Translations under genes and position numbers: made by a program
Part shown: in pieces, positions 9,061 to 18,437 of the stretch
Position numbering within the stretch: position 1 is the first letter of the stretch
How the letters are laid out: every line of letters starts with the position of its first letter
Notes under the pieces: generated by a model
What the model was told of the DNA's origin: nothing
Seen by the model: the letters and a program-made list of their open reading frames with translations, nothing else
Database searches by the model: none
From: Rhizobium leguminosarum
GTDB lineage: Bacteria > Pseudomonadota > Alphaproteobacteria > Rhizobiales > Rhizobiaceae
Length of the DNA stretch: 64,000 nucleotides
Assembly (NCBI RefSeq): GCF_017876795.1
Contig: NZ_JAGIOR010000001.1
Span: 2,878,501-2,942,500 of the forward strand
Direction of reading: 5' to 3'

Positions 9061-12000
9061 ATGCATCTGCTTCTGGCCCAACAGGGAACGATCAGCGACG
9101 GCGAGGAGGCGATCGACCTTGGGCAGACGCCGGGCGATATCCTGTTCCTGTCGGCCGCCGACAGCGAGCTTGCCGCCATCGCAGCTGCACATCGCGAGCA
9201 CGGGGCGGCGCCTTCGTTGAGGCTTGCCAGCTTGATGAGCCTCAAGCACCCGATGTCGGTCGATACCTATGTCGAGCGCACGGCACGGCATGCCAGGCTC
9301 ATCATCGTTCGTGCACTCGGCGGCGCCAGCTATTTTCACTATGCGCTGGAGGCGCTGCATGCGGCAGCGTCCCGCGTCGGCGCACTGATTGCGGTCTTGC
9401 CGGGCGATGCCAGACCGGACGCGGGGCTCGTTGCTTTTTCCAATGTTTCCCTCGACGATTTGAATGCGCTCTGGACCTATCTGATCGAGGGCGGCGATGC
9501 CAATGTGCGGGCCTTTCTCGACTATGCCGGGGCGATGCTGTCGGGCACGGAGAAGCCGGCGCCGGCATTGCCTTTGATGAAGGCGGGGATCTGGTGGCCG
9601 GGGCGGGGGCTGATCGGGGTGGAGGAGTGGCGGCGGGTTGCCGGTTCGCGTGTCGCGCCGTCGTCGGTGGAAGAGATGGAATTCGAACCCACATCTCCCA
9701 TCGTCGCCATCAGCTTCTACCGCGCCCTCGTCCAGAGCGGCGAGACTGCCCCGATCGAGGCACTGGTCGACGCGCTGGCGGCGCTCGGCCTGCGGCCATT
9801 GCCGGTTTTTGCCTATAGCCTCAAGGATCCCGTCTCGACAGGCATTCTCGAAAGCGTGTTTGCGGCACTGAAACCTGATGTCGTCATCAACACGACCGGC
9901 TTTGCCGTCTCGGCACCGGGTGCGGACCGGCAGCCGACGGTGCTGGAAGCGAATGGGGCGGTGGTGCTGCAGGCGATCCTGTCGGCCTCGTCGCGGGAGG
10001 CGTGGGCCGCTTCCGCGCAAGGCCTGTCGGCACGCGATCTCGGCATGAACGTGGCGTTGCCTGAAGTCGACGGCCGGGTGCTGGCGCGGGCGGTCTCCTT
10101 CAAGACAGCGGCGCGCTACGACGCGGCTGTCGAGACCAACATCGTTTCCAGCGAGCCCGATACCGGCCGGGTGCGCTATACGGCTGAACTTGCCGCCAAC
10201 TGGGCGCGGCTGCGGAAGAGATCGGCCGGTGATCGCCGCATCGCGCTTGTCATGGCGAATTATCCGAACCGCGACGGCCGGCTCGGCAACGGCGTCGGCC
10301 TCGATACGCCGGCCGGCACCATCGCGGTGCTTCGCGCCATGGAAACGTCGGGTTACCCGGTCGCCGACATTCCGGCAGATGGGGACGCGCTCATCCGGCA
10401 TCTGATGGAAGGGCCGACCAATTCGGGCCACGACGGCAGGGTCATCCGCGAGACGCTTTCCCTCGCTCGCTACAACAGCTTCCTGCAATCACTTCCCAAT
10501 GAGATTCAGGATGAGGTGAGGGCTCGCTGGGGCAATCCTAAGGACGATCCGTATTTTCGCGACGGCGCCTTCGCCCTACCTTTCGCCCGCTTCGGCGGCG
10601 TGCTCGTCGGCATCCAACCGGCGCGCGGCTATAATATCGATCCGAAGGAGAGCTATCATTCGCCGGATCTCGTGCCGCCGCACGGCTATCTTGCCTTCTA
10701 TGCCTTCCTGCGCCAGGAATTCGGCGCCCATGCAATCATCCACATGGGCAAACACGGCAATCTCGAATGGCTGCCGGGCAAGGCGCTGGCGCTGTCGGAA
10801 GAGTGTTATCCCGAGGCGATCCTCGGGCCGCTGCCGCATCTCTATCCCTTCATCGTCAACGATCCGGGCGAGGGTACGCAGGCCAAGCGCCGGACTGCCG
10901 CCGTCATTATCGACCACCTGACGCCGCCTTTGACGCGGGCCGAAAGTTACGGGCCGCTCAAGGACCTGGAAGCGCTGGTCGACGAATATTACGAGGCCTC
11001 CGGCGGCGATCCCCGCCGCATCCGCCTGCTCAGCCGGCAGATCCTCGATCTGGTCACCGATATCGGCCTCGACCGGGATGCCGGCATAATCAGCGGCGAA
11101 AGCGAAGGCGAGGCGCTGAAGAAGCTTGACGCCTATCTCTGCGACCTCAAGGAAATGCAGATCCGCGACGGGCTGCATGTCTTCGGCGTTTCGCCAGAAG
11201 GGCGGTTGCTGACGGATTTGACGGTGGCGCTGGCACGGGTGCCGCGCGGGCTGGGTGAGGGCGGAGATGCGAGTTTTCAGCGGGCGATTGCGGCGGATAC
11301 GGGGGGTAACTCTACGTTCGACCCTCTCGACTGCGACATGGCCGCTCCCTGGACCGGCCCACGTCCTGCCATGCTCGCAGACCTCCTCGACGCCCCCTGG
11401 CGCACCAACGGCGACACTGTCGAACGCATCGAACTACTGGCGGCTAGGCTCGTCTGCGGCGAGAGCGTCTGCCCTGAGGACTGGCCGGCAACGCGGGCGG
11501 TGCTTTCTGAAATCGAGACCCGCCTCAAGCCTTCGATCCTGGCCTGCGGGCCAGCCGAGATCGAGGGGGTGCTCAACGGCCTCGACGGCCGCTTCGTCGC
11601 GCCCGGTCCCTCCGGCGCACCGACGCGCGGGCGCCCCGATGTGCTGCCGACGGGGCGCAATTTCTATTCGGTCGACAGCCGCGCGGTGCCGACGCCGGCC
11701 GCCTACGAGCTCGGCAAGAAGTCCGCGGAGCTGGTGGTTCGCCGCTACGCGCAGGATCACGGCGAATGGCCGGTTTCCCTAGGGTTGACGGCCTGGGGCA
11801 CGTCGAACATGCGCACCGGCGGCGATGACATCGCCCAGGCGCTAGCGCTGATTGGCGTCAAGCCGCTCTGGGACATGAGTTCGCGTCGCGTCACCGGCTA
11901 TGAGATCATACCGCCGGCAATGCTCGGGCGGCCGCGTGTCGACGTGACGCTGCGGATCTCCGGCTTCTTCCGCGACGCTTTTCCCGAGCAGATCGCACTG

Positions 12001-12837
12001 TTCGACAAGGCGATCCGCGCCATCGGCGCGCTTGAAGAGGACGAGGCCGACAATCCGATCGCAGCCCGTATGCGCGGCGAGGCGGCAAGGCTTGCCGCAG
12101 CCGGCCTGGACGAGGTCGCGGCCAGAAGGCGTGCGGGCTACCGGGTGTTCGGCTCGAAGCCCGGCGCTTATGGCGCGGGGCTGCAGGCGCTGATTGACGA
12201 AAAGGGCTGGGAGCGGCGCGCCGATCTCGCCGAGGCCTATCTCGTCTGGGGCAGCTATGCCTATGGCGCCGGCGAGGAGGGCAAGGCCGAACGCGGCCTG
12301 TTCGAGGAGCGGCTGCGCTCGGTGCAGGCTGTCGTTCAGAACCAGGACAATCGCGAGCACGATCTGCTCGACAGTGACGATTATTATCAGTTCGAGGGCG
12401 GCATGGCGGCGGCGGCCGAACAGCTCGCCGGCGCCCGTCCCTCGATCTATCACAACGATCACTCCAGGCCGGAGCGGCCGGTGATCCGCTCGCTGGAGGA
12501 AGAGATCGGCCGCGTCGTGCGCGGGCGCGTGGTCAATCCGAAATGGATATCGGGCGTCATGCGCCACGGTTACAAGGGTGCGGCCGAGATTGCCGCCACC
12601 GTCGACTATCTCTTCGCCTTTTCGGCGACGACGGGTGTGGTCGGCGCCCATCATTTCGAGGCGGTCTATCAGGCCTTCGTCGCCGATCCCATTGTGAGTA
12701 CCTTCATGATGGAAAAGAACCCGGCAGCATTCGACGAGATGAAGGAGCGGCTGTGCGAGGCGATCGACCGCAGCCTCTGGACGCCACGCAGCAATTCGGC
12801 CCGGTTCGACCTGGCCGCCAACAATAGAACAAGGTGA
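9061..12837 (+). CDS. cobN: Cobaltochelatase subunit CobN
   Basis: 1258 aa, normal for the large subunit of the aerobic ATP-dependent cobaltochelatase, which inserts Co2+ into hydrogenobyrinic acid a,c-diamide with CobS and CobT. The CobN/magnesium-chelatase H-type core is clear, for example HMGKHGNLEWLPGKALALS, a metal/tetrapyrrole-site region about residues 560-580, and the C-terminal EHDLLDSDDYYQFEGGMAAA and WISGVMRHGYKGAAEIAATVDYLF blocks. cobS and cobT are absent from the window. The gene lies 4 bp after cobW and 4 bp before cobO. Confidence 0.97.
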   Translation: MHLLLAQQGTISDGEEAIDLGQTPGDILFLSAADSELAAIAAAHREHGAAPSLRLASLMSLKHPMSVDTYVERTARHARLIIVRALGGASYFHYALEALHAAASRVGALIAVLPGDARPDAGLVAFSNVSLDDLNALWTYLIEGGDANVRAFLDYAGAMLSGTEKPAPALPLMKAGIWWPGRGLIGVEEWRRVAGSRVAPSSVEEMEFEPTSPIVAISFYRALVQSGETAPIEALVDALAALGLRPLPVFAYSLKDPVSTGILESVFAALKPDVVINTTGFAVSAPGADRQPTVLEANGAVVLQAILSASSREAWAASAQGLSARDLGMNVALPEVDGRVLARAVSFKTAARYDAAVETNIVSSEPDTGRVRYTAELAANWARLRKRSAGDRRIALVMANYPNRDGRLGNGVGLDTPAGTIAVLRAMETSGYPVADIPADGDALIRHLMEGPTNSGHDGRVIRETLSLARYNSFLQSLPNEIQDEVRARWGNPKDDPYFRDGAFALPFARFGGVLVGIQPARGYNIDPKESYHSPDLVPPHGYLAFYAFLRQEFGAHAIIHMGKHGNLEWLPGKALALSEECYPEAILGPLPHLYPFIVNDPGEGTQAKRRTAAVIIDHLTPPLTRAESYGPLKDLEALVDEYYEASGGDPRRIRLLSRQILDLVTDIGLDRDAGIISGESEGEALKKLDAYLCDLKEMQIRDGLHVFGVSPEGRLLTDLTVALARVPRGLGEGGDASFQRAIAADTGGNSTFDPLDCDMAAPWTGPRPAMLADLLDAPWRTNGDTVERIELLAARLVCGESVCPEDWPATRAVLSEIETRLKPSILACGPAEIEGVLNGLDGRFVAPGPSGAPTRGRPDVLPTGRNFYSVDSRAVPTPAAYELGKKSAELVVRRYAQDHGEWPVSLGLTAWGTSNMRTGGDDIAQALALIGVKPLWDMSSRRVTGYEIIPPAMLGRPRVDVTLRISGFFRDAFPEQIALFDKAIRAIGALEEDEADNPIAARMRGEAARLAAAGLDEVAARRRAGYRVFGSKPGAYGAGLQALIDEKGWERRADLAEAYLVWGSYAYGAGEEGKAERGLFEERLRSVQAVVQNQDNREHDLLDSDDYYQFEGGMAAAAEQLAGARPSIYHNDHSRPERPVIRSLEEEIGRVVRGRVVNPKWISGVMRHGYKGAAEIAATVDYLFAFSATTGVVGAHHFEAVYQAFVADPIVSTFMMEKNPAAFDEMKERLCEAIDRSLWTPRSNSARFDLAANNRTR

Positions 12838-12841
12838 ACCG

Positions 12842-13492
12842 ATGAGCGACGAGACCCCGGAGAGCGCGATCCCAGAAGGCGAAGCTGGCAAGGACGATGC
12901 GCGCCATGCCGAGAAGATGGCCAAGAAGAAGGCCGCGCGCGACAAGATTATGGCGACCAAGACGGATGGCAAGGGGCTGATCATCGTCCATACCGGCAAG
13001 GGCAAGGGCAAGTCATCGGCCGCCTTCGGCATGATCTTCCGCCATATCGCCCACGGCAAACCGTCAGCCGTGGTGCAGTTCATCAAGGGTGCGATGTGGA
13101 CGGGTGAACGCGACCTGATCGAGAAGCATTTCTCCGATCTCTGCCAGTTCCACACCATGGGCGAGGGCTTTACCTGGGAAACGCAGGACCGCGCCCGTGA
13201 CGTCGCAGCAGCCTCGGCCGCCTGGGAAAAGGCCAAGGAACTGATCCGCGACGAGCGCAATTCCATGGTGCTGCTGGACGAGATCAACATCGCGCTGCGC
13301 TACGATTATCTCGACATCAACGAGGTCGTCGACTTCCTGAAGAACGAGAAGCCGGCCATGACGCATGTCGTGCTGACCGGCCGCAACGCTAAGGAAGAAC
13401 TGATCGAGATCGCCGATCTGGCGACCGAGATGGAACTCGTCAAACATCCATTCCGCTCTGGTATCAAGGGCCAGCCGGGTGTGGAATTCTAG
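12842..13492 (+). CDS. cobO: Cob(I)yrinic acid a,c-diamide adenosyltransferase CobO
   Basis: 216 aa. CobA/CobO-type ATP:corrinoid adenosyltransferase that attaches the upper adenosyl ligand. A charged, Lys/Ala-rich N-terminal extension (about 40 residues, EKMAKKKAARDKIMATK) precedes the P-loop VHTGKGKGKSSAAFGM. VLLDEINIALRYDYLDINEV and VVLTGRNAKEELIEIADLATEM are diagnostic. It lies 4 bp after cobN. The start is fixed by tight spacing. Confidence 0.96.
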   Translation: MSDETPESAIPEGEAGKDDARHAEKMAKKKAARDKIMATKTDGKGLIIVHTGKGKGKSSAAFGMIFRHIAHGKPSAVVQFIKGAMWTGERDLIEKHFSDLCQFHTMGEGFTWETQDRARDVAAASAAWEKAKELIRDERNSMVLLDEINIALRYDYLDINEVVDFLKNEKPAMTHVVLTGRNAKEELIEIADLATEMELVKHPFRSGIKGQPGVEF

Positions 13493-13584
13493 ACAGCGAG
13501 GCGACATCTGCGAAGCGCGCGGTTTCGCATTTCGCTCCATTCACGTGAAAGAATGTCGGTTGGAACCTTTGTGGATTGTGCATC

Positions 13585-14004
13585 ATGGATGAAGTCCAAT
13601 TCAACACGGTTCGGCGCCTCGTGCTCGGGCTCGGCTGCGAACACGGCGCGCCGGCACAGGAGGTGCTGGCGCTAGCCGAAATGGCGCTTCGTGAGGCTGG
13701 GGTCGGCGGGGAAGCCCTGGCGGCCATCGCCTCAATCGACAGCCGCAAGAACGAGCCGGCGGTCCTTGCGGTGGCGGCGCATTTCTCCGCGCCGGTCCTG
13801 TTCTTTGCGGCCGCGCGGCTGGAAGAGGAAACGCCGCGGCTCAAAAATCCATCTGCCATCGTCTTTGCCCGTGTCGGCTGCCATGGCGTGGCGGAATCCG
13901 CGGCACTTGCGGCCGTTGGCCCGGATGCGGAGCTGCTGCTCGGCAAGATCAAATCCGCCCATGCGACAGCGGCGATTGCCCGCATCGGGTTGCAGAAAGC
14001 CTGA
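13585..14004 (+). CDS. cobE: CobE / CbiG C-terminal domain protein
   Basis: 139 aa from the ATG at 13585; a TTG three codons upstream is possible. The pattern VLGLGCEHGAPAQEVLALAEMAL, ASIDSRKNEPAVLAVAAHF, GVAESAALAAVGPDAELLLGKIKSAHATAAIAR matches the CobE/GbiG C-terminal family. CobE accompanies aerobic cobalamin synthesis and has been linked to the early methylation/ring-contraction steps. It follows cobO by 92 bp and is likely the last cob gene of this operon. Confidence 0.88.
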   Translation: MDEVQFNTVRRLVLGLGCEHGAPAQEVLALAEMALREAGVGGEALAAIASIDSRKNEPAVLAVAAHFSAPVLFFAAARLEEETPRLKNPSAIVFARVGCHGVAESAALAAVGPDAELLLGKIKSAHATAAIARIGLQKA

Positions 14005-14072
14005 CGGGCGTTATGGTGCCTCACGTCGCGACGCCGTCCGGCAGCTCCGCGATCCACATTTAGAGGATATCA

Positions 14073-15023
14073 ATGCACAAGGTCATTTATGACACGGATC
14101 CGGGCGTCGATGACGCCATGGCGCTTCTTTTCCTGCACCGCCATCCCGAAATCGATCTGATCGGCATCACCACCGTTTTTGGCAACGCCTCGGTCGAGAC
14201 GACGACACGCAATGCGCTCTTCCTCAAGCGCGATTGGAATATTCCCGCACCCGTTTCCAAGGGCGCCAGTGTCACCATCGACCCCTCGCGCGCCGAGCGG
14301 CCGTGGCCGGCCATGGTGCATGGCGACAATGGCCTGGGCGATATCGACGTACCGGAGACGATCGACCTGCCGCTCGATCCGCGCCCGGCGCATCGCTTCA
14401 TCATCGACACCGTGCGCGCCCATCCGGGCGAAGTGCGCCTCGTCGCCGTCGGGCGGATGACCAATTTGGCGCTGGCGCTGAAGGAAGATCCCGAGATCGC
14501 AACGCTGGTCAAGGACGTCGTCATCATGGGCGGCAATTTCTATGTGCCGGGCAATGTCTCGCCGGTCGCCGAGGCCAATATCCATGGTGATCCCGAAGCT
14601 GCCGATATCGTCATGACCGCGTCTTGGAAGGTGGCCGTCATCGGCCTCGACGTCACCGCGGTCACCACGATGAGTCGCAGCTATCTCGGCGAGATGGCGG
14701 CCAATGGCGACAAGGCGGTCAAACAGCTCAATGAACTCTCGCAGTCCTACATCGATTTCTACAAGCACGCGGTCGAGGACGGCATGATGGTGCATGACAG
14801 CTGCGCCTCAGTCTATGTCGTGGCGCCCGAACTGTTCTCGTCGATATCGGGTGCGGTGCGTGTCGTCTGTGGCGGCATCGCCGACGGCCAGACCATCGTC
14901 AAGTCGGACGGGCGCCGTTTCCCGCCGGGCGACTGGGATGGCTTGCCGAGCCAGATCGTCTGCACTGGCATCGAATCGAAAAAGGTTATCGATCTCATCC
15001 GCGACACGCTGCTCACGGCCTGA
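14073..15023 (+). CDS. Nucleoside hydrolase (inosine-uridine preferring family)
   Basis: 316 aa. The N-terminal signature YDTDPGVDDAMALLF holds the Asp cluster that binds Ca2+ and ribose; later blocks include VAVGRMTNLALALKEDP, VVIMGGNFYVPGNVSPVAEANIHGDPEAA and the C-terminal VHDSCASVYVVAPELF. It hydrolyses the N-glycosidic bond of ribonucleosides for base salvage; the exact base preference is not readable. The spacing of 68 bp to cobE leaves co-transcription possible, but the function is unrelated. A GC-rich hairpin follows at 15032-15058. Confidence 0.92.
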   Translation: MHKVIYDTDPGVDDAMALLFLHRHPEIDLIGITTVFGNASVETTTRNALFLKRDWNIPAPVSKGASVTIDPSRAERPWPAMVHGDNGLGDIDVPETIDLPLDPRPAHRFIIDTVRAHPGEVRLVAVGRMTNLALALKEDPEIATLVKDVVIMGGNFYVPGNVSPVAEANIHGDPEAADIVMTASWKVAVIGLDVTAVTTMSRSYLGEMAANGDKAVKQLNELSQSYIDFYKHAVEDGMMVHDSCASVYVVAPELFSSISGAVRVVCGGIADGQTIVKSDGRRFPPGDWDGLPSQIVCTGIESKKVIDLIRDTLLTA

Positions 15024-15031
15024 CCGATTGG

Positions 15032-15058
15032 AAGGCCGGCTGCGCTGCGGCCGGCCTT
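15032..15058 (+). terminator. Hairpin after the nucleoside hydrolase gene
   Basis: AAGGCCGGC (15032-15040) pairs with GCCGGCCTT (15050-15058) as a 9-bp GC-rich stem starting 8 bases after the stop codon. No run of T follows, so it is a weak intrinsic terminator or a 3' stabilising hairpin. Confidence 0.5.
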
Positions 15059-15196
15059 CGCGACTATATGATAATATATTCATATTGTTATTCGGGTTTT
15101 TTGAGAGTTTGATTCCGCTTTCTCGCAAAGTGAGTCATGGTCATCTCGGCAACTTCAGGTGAGGCAGGGCGCCCGGCGGATCTAAATCAAACAGGT

Positions 15197-15246
15197 GAGC
15201 ATAATGTCGTCCGAAAACCGCTTACACTTTTCGGCATCATGCTCTA
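15197..15246. repeat. Palindromic repeat, family R2-B (copy upstream of cobA)
   Basis: GAGCATAATGTCGTCCGAAA... ACTTTTCGGCATCATGCTCTA forms an imperfect palindrome. Near-identical units occur at 29034-29085 and 30170-30219, where they follow a second unit (R2-A); here R2-B is alone. It ends only 10 bases before the cobA start, so it occupies the position where a ribosome-binding site would be and may influence cobA translation. Confidence 0.8.
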
Positions 15247-15256
15247 GATCAGCAAC

Positions 15257-16096
15257 ATGATCGATGCCGCATTCTCCCATCTTCCGGCGCTGGAGCCGGG
15301 CAGCGTCTGGCTGGTTGGCGCCGGTCCCGGCGATCCCGCGCTTTTGACGCTGCTTGCCGCAAAGGGGCTTTCCGAGGCCGACGTCATCGTGCACGACGCG
15401 CTGGTCAACGAGGAATGTCTGGCGCTGGCGCGGCCGGAAGCGGTGGTGGAATATGCCGGAAAACGCGGCGGCAAGCCTTCGGCCAAACAGCGTGACATCT
15501 CGCTGCGGTTGGTGGAGCTGGCGCGCGCCGGCAAGCGGGTGCTGCGCCTGAAGGGCGGCGATCCCTTCGTCTTCGGCCGCGGCGGCGAAGAAGCGCTGAT
15601 GCTTGTCGAGCACAATATCCCCTTCCGCATCGTGCCCGGCATCACCGCCGGGATCGGCGGGCTTGCCTATGCCGGCATCCCGGTGACGCATCGCGACATC
15701 AACCACGCCGTGACCTTCATCACCGGCCATGATTCCTCCGGCATCGTGCCCGACAGGATCAACTGGGAGGCGATCGGCCGGGGCTCTCCGGTGATCGTCA
15801 TGTATATGGCGATGAAACACATCGCCGAGATCAGCGCCCGGTTGATCGCCGCCGGCCGGGAGCCTACCGAACCTGTCGCCTTCGTCTGCAACGCCGCCTC
15901 CGGCCGGCAGCAGGTGCTGGAAACGACCCTGGCCGACGCGCCCGCGGCCGTCGCCTCCTCCGGGCTCGAACCGCCGGCGGTGGTCGTCGTCGGCGAGGTG
16001 GTGCGGCTCAGAGCCTCGCTCGATTGGCTCGGCGCGCTCGCCGGACGGCGGCTGCAACCCGATCCGTTCCGCCGGTCCGGCAAGGTGCTGATATGA
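15257..16096 (+). CDS. cobA: Uroporphyrinogen-III C-methyltransferase CobA (SUMT)
   Basis: 279 aa. It methylates uroporphyrinogen III at C-2 and C-7 using SAM to give precorrin-2, the branch into cobalamin. The N-terminal glycine-rich VGAGPGDPALLTLLA (about residues 17-31), the DALVNEECL block, RLKGGDPFVFGRGGEEA and the VVPGITAG-type loop (IVPGITAGIGGLAYAGIPVTHR) are all present. It is a stand-alone methyltransferase, not a CysG fusion. It begins a four-gene cobABCD run and overlaps cobB by 4 bases (ATGA). The start lies right after a palindromic repeat. Confidence 0.96.
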   Translation: MIDAAFSHLPALEPGSVWLVGAGPGDPALLTLLAAKGLSEADVIVHDALVNEECLALARPEAVVEYAGKRGGKPSAKQRDISLRLVELARAGKRVLRLKGGDPFVFGRGGEEALMLVEHNIPFRIVPGITAGIGGLAYAGIPVTHRDINHAVTFITGHDSSGIVPDRINWEAIGRGSPVIVMYMAMKHIAEISARLIAAGREPTEPVAFVCNAASGRQQVLETTLADAPAAVASSGLEPPAVVVVGEVVRLRASLDWLGALAGRRLQPDPFRRSGKVLI

Positions 16097-17400
16097 GCGG
16101 CCTCCTGATCGCAGCGCCGTCCTCCGGGGCCGGCAAGACGACGGTGACGCTCGGATTGCTCAGGGCGTTGCGCCGGCGCGGCATTGCGGTGGCGCCCGGC
16201 AAGGCCGGTCCCGACTATATCGACCCCGCCTTCCATGCGGCCGCAAGCGGCACGCTCTGTCTGAATTTCGATCCCTGGGCGATGCGCCCGGAGCTGATCT
16301 CGGCCAATTCAGCCCTTCACCGCTCCGGCGACCGCATCCTCGTCGTCGAGGCGATGATGGGGCTTTTCGACGGAGCGGCCGATGGAAAGGGAACGGCGGC
16401 CGATCTTGCCGCCCAGCTCGGCCTGTCCGTGGTGCTGGTCGTCGACGCCTCCCGCATGTCGCAATCGGTGGCGCCGCTGGTATCAGGCTTTGCCGGCTTC
16501 CGCGCCGATGTCCGGGTGGCTGGCGTCATCCTCAACAAGGTCGGCAGCGATCGGCACGAGGCGATGCTGCGCCAGGCGCTGGAGGCTATCCGCATGCCTG
16601 TTGTCGCCGTAATCGGTAGCGACAAGGCGCTCGCCTTGCCGGAGCGCCATCTCGGTCTCGTCCAGGCCGGCGAACACGCAACGCTCGATAATTTCATCGA
16701 GCATGCGGCAGATGCCGTGTCGGAGGAATGCAATTTCGAATTCCTGCTGCGCATCGCAAGGCAGGGGCTCAACCGGCCGTCTGTCGCCAATATCGACCGG
16801 CTAATGCCGATCGGCGCCCGCATCGCCGTGGCGCGCGATCTCGCCTTTGCCTTTTCCTACGAGCATATGCTGCTCGGCTGGCGCCGCCGCGGGGCTGATA
16901 TTTCCTTCTTCTCGCCGCTCGCCGACGAGGCGCCGGCAGGTGACGCCGATGCGATTTATCTGCCCGGCGGATATCCCGAGCTGCATGCCGGGCTGCTTTC
17001 GGCGGCGCAGAATTTTCGCGCCGGCATGCTCGACGCGGCGGCGCGCGGCATCAGGATCTATGGCGAGTGTGGCGGCTACATGGTGCTCGGCGATGGGTTG
17101 ATCGATGCGGGCGGAAAGCGCCACGAAATGCTCGGCCTGCTGCGCGTCGTCACCAGCTATGCCGAGCGCCGTCGCCATCTCGGCTATCGCCGTGTGACGC
17201 CGCTCGACGGCGCCTTCTTCGCGCGGACGATGACGGCGCATGAATTCCATTATTCCACCGTTGTCTCCGAGGGCGAGGGAAAGCGGCTGTTTGCAGCGCA
17301 AGATGCGCTCGGAACCGATCTCGGTGCTGTCGGGCTGCGGCGCGGCCAGGTGGCGGGGTCCTACATGCACCTGATCGATCTTGCGAGAGCTTCCGCATGA
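16093..17400 (+). CDS. cobB: Cobyrinic/hydrogenobyrinic acid a,c-diamide synthase CobB
   Basis: 435 aa from the ATG overlapping the cobA stop. ATP- and glutamine-dependent amidation of the a and c carboxylates. The N-terminal P-loop is APSSGAGKTTVTLGLLRAL (about residues 7-25), with GKAGPDYIDPAFHAAA following. The C-terminal glutaminase domain has YGECGGYMVLGDGLID with Cys326 as nucleophile, and TMTAHEFHYSTVV typical of CobB rather than CobQ. Translation is coupled to cobA and cobC through 4-base overlaps. Confidence 0.96.
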   Translation: MSGLLIAAPSSGAGKTTVTLGLLRALRRRGIAVAPGKAGPDYIDPAFHAAASGTLCLNFDPWAMRPELISANSALHRSGDRILVVEAMMGLFDGAADGKGTAADLAAQLGLSVVLVVDASRMSQSVAPLVSGFAGFRADVRVAGVILNKVGSDRHEAMLRQALEAIRMPVVAVIGSDKALALPERHLGLVQAGEHATLDNFIEHAADAVSEECNFEFLLRIARQGLNRPSVANIDRLMPIGARIAVARDLAFAFSYEHMLLGWRRRGADISFFSPLADEAPAGDADAIYLPGGYPELHAGLLSAAQNFRAGMLDAAARGIRIYGECGGYMVLGDGLIDAGGKRHEMLGLLRVVTSYAERRRHLGYRRVTPLDGAFFARTMTAHEFHYSTVVSEGEGKRLFAAQDALGTDLGAVGLRRGQVAGSYMHLIDLARASA

Positions 17401-18437
17401 GCGCGCCCATCGCCCATGGCGGCGGCATCACCGCCGCCGCGGCCGCCTTCGGCGGCAGGCCGGAAGACTGGCTCGACCTTTCCACCGGCATCAATCCGTG
17501 CCCCGTCGCCCTGCCTGACATTCCGGCAAGGGCATGGCACCGCCTGCCGGACAGCTATCTCGTCGATGAGGCAAGGCATGCTGCGCGCGAGTATTACCGC
17601 AGCGGGGCGATCCTGCCGCTGCCGGTGCCCGGAACCCAATCGGTGATCCAGCTTCTGCCGCGCCTGCTCCGACAGGACAAGCAAGTCGCAGTGACGGACA
17701 GAGTCGCCGTGACGGACAACAGGGTTGCCGTGATATCGCCGACCTATGGCGAATATGTGCGCGCCTTTGCTTCGGCCGGTTGTGCCGTCGACGCGGTCGG
17801 CGACGTCACCGCGATCGGGGCGGAGCATCGGCTGGCCGTCGTCGTCAATCCGAACAATCCGGACGGTAGGGTCTGGCCAGCCGAAACGCTGATCGCCCTT
17901 CACGACAGAATGAAGGCGGCAGACGGGCTTCTCGTCGTCGATGAGGCCTTCGGTGATACCGATCCGGCGCTGAGCTTAGCCGCCCATGCGCAAATGCTTT
18001 CCAACCTGATCATCTTCCGCTCCTTCGGCAAGTTCTTCGGGCTTGCCGGCCTGCGGCTCGGTTTTGCGATTGCGCGCCATGATATTCTCGAGCATTTCCA
18101 GAACTGGCTCGGCCCGTGGGCGGTCTCAGGCCCGGCGCTTTCGCTGGCCGCCTCGCTGCTGCGTTCCGAAGTCTTCGCGATCCGCCACTCTCTCGATGAA
18201 CGCAGCGCCGCCCTGCAGGCGACACTGGGCACGGCCGGGTTGCGGATCAGGGGAGGAACGGCGTTGTTCACCCTTGTCGCCGATAGCAAGGCGAGCAACA
18301 TTTACACCCATCTTTGCCGGCATCATATTCTCGTCCGCAAGTTCGATTATGCGCCGGATTGGCTGCGTTTCGGGTTGACGCCCGATCCGGTGACGGACAG
18401 ACGGCTTGGCGAAGCCCTTCAGGGATTTGAGCGATGA
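17397..18437 (+). CDS. cobC: Threonine-phosphate decarboxylase CobC (PLP enzyme)
   Basis: 346 aa, class I/II aminotransferase fold. It makes (R)-1-amino-2-propanol phosphate for the corrin side arm. The PLP-lysine is in SFGKFFGLAGLRLGF, NPNNPDGR is the substrate/PLP region, and VVDEAFGDTDP carries the PLP-contacting Asp. An 18-nt near-tandem repeat at 17685-17738 encodes VAVTDR-VAVTDN-RVAVIS, an in-frame duplication in a loop that is not expected in the family. It overlaps cobB and cobD by 4 bases each. Confidence 0.94.
   Translation: MSAPIAHGGGITAAAAAFGGRPEDWLDLSTGINPCPVALPDIPARAWHRLPDSYLVDEARHAAREYYRSGAILPLPVPGTQSVIQLLPRLLRQDKQVAVTDRVAVTDNRVAVISPTYGEYVRAFASAGCAVDAVGDVTAIGAEHRLAVVVNPNNPDGRVWPAETLIALHDRMKAADGLLVVDEAFGDTDPALSLAAHAQMLSNLIIFRSFGKFFGLAGLRLGFAIARHDILEHFQNWLGPWAVSGPALSLAASLLRSEVFAIRHSLDERSAALQATLGTAGLRIRGGTALFTLVADSKASNIYTHLCRHHILVRKFDYAPDWLRFGLTPDPVTDRRLGEALQGFER

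Noticed and set aside
8995..10488. 497-codon frame opposite cobN
   Set aside because: Antisense shadow of cobN/cobW; no family pattern.
11842..13290. 482-codon frame opposite cobN-cobO
   Set aside because: Spans two real genes in antisense; no recognised domain.
15060..15256. Possible cobalamin riboswitch upstream of cobA
   Set aside because: No B12 box or aptamer core seen; the region holds an R2-B repeat instead.
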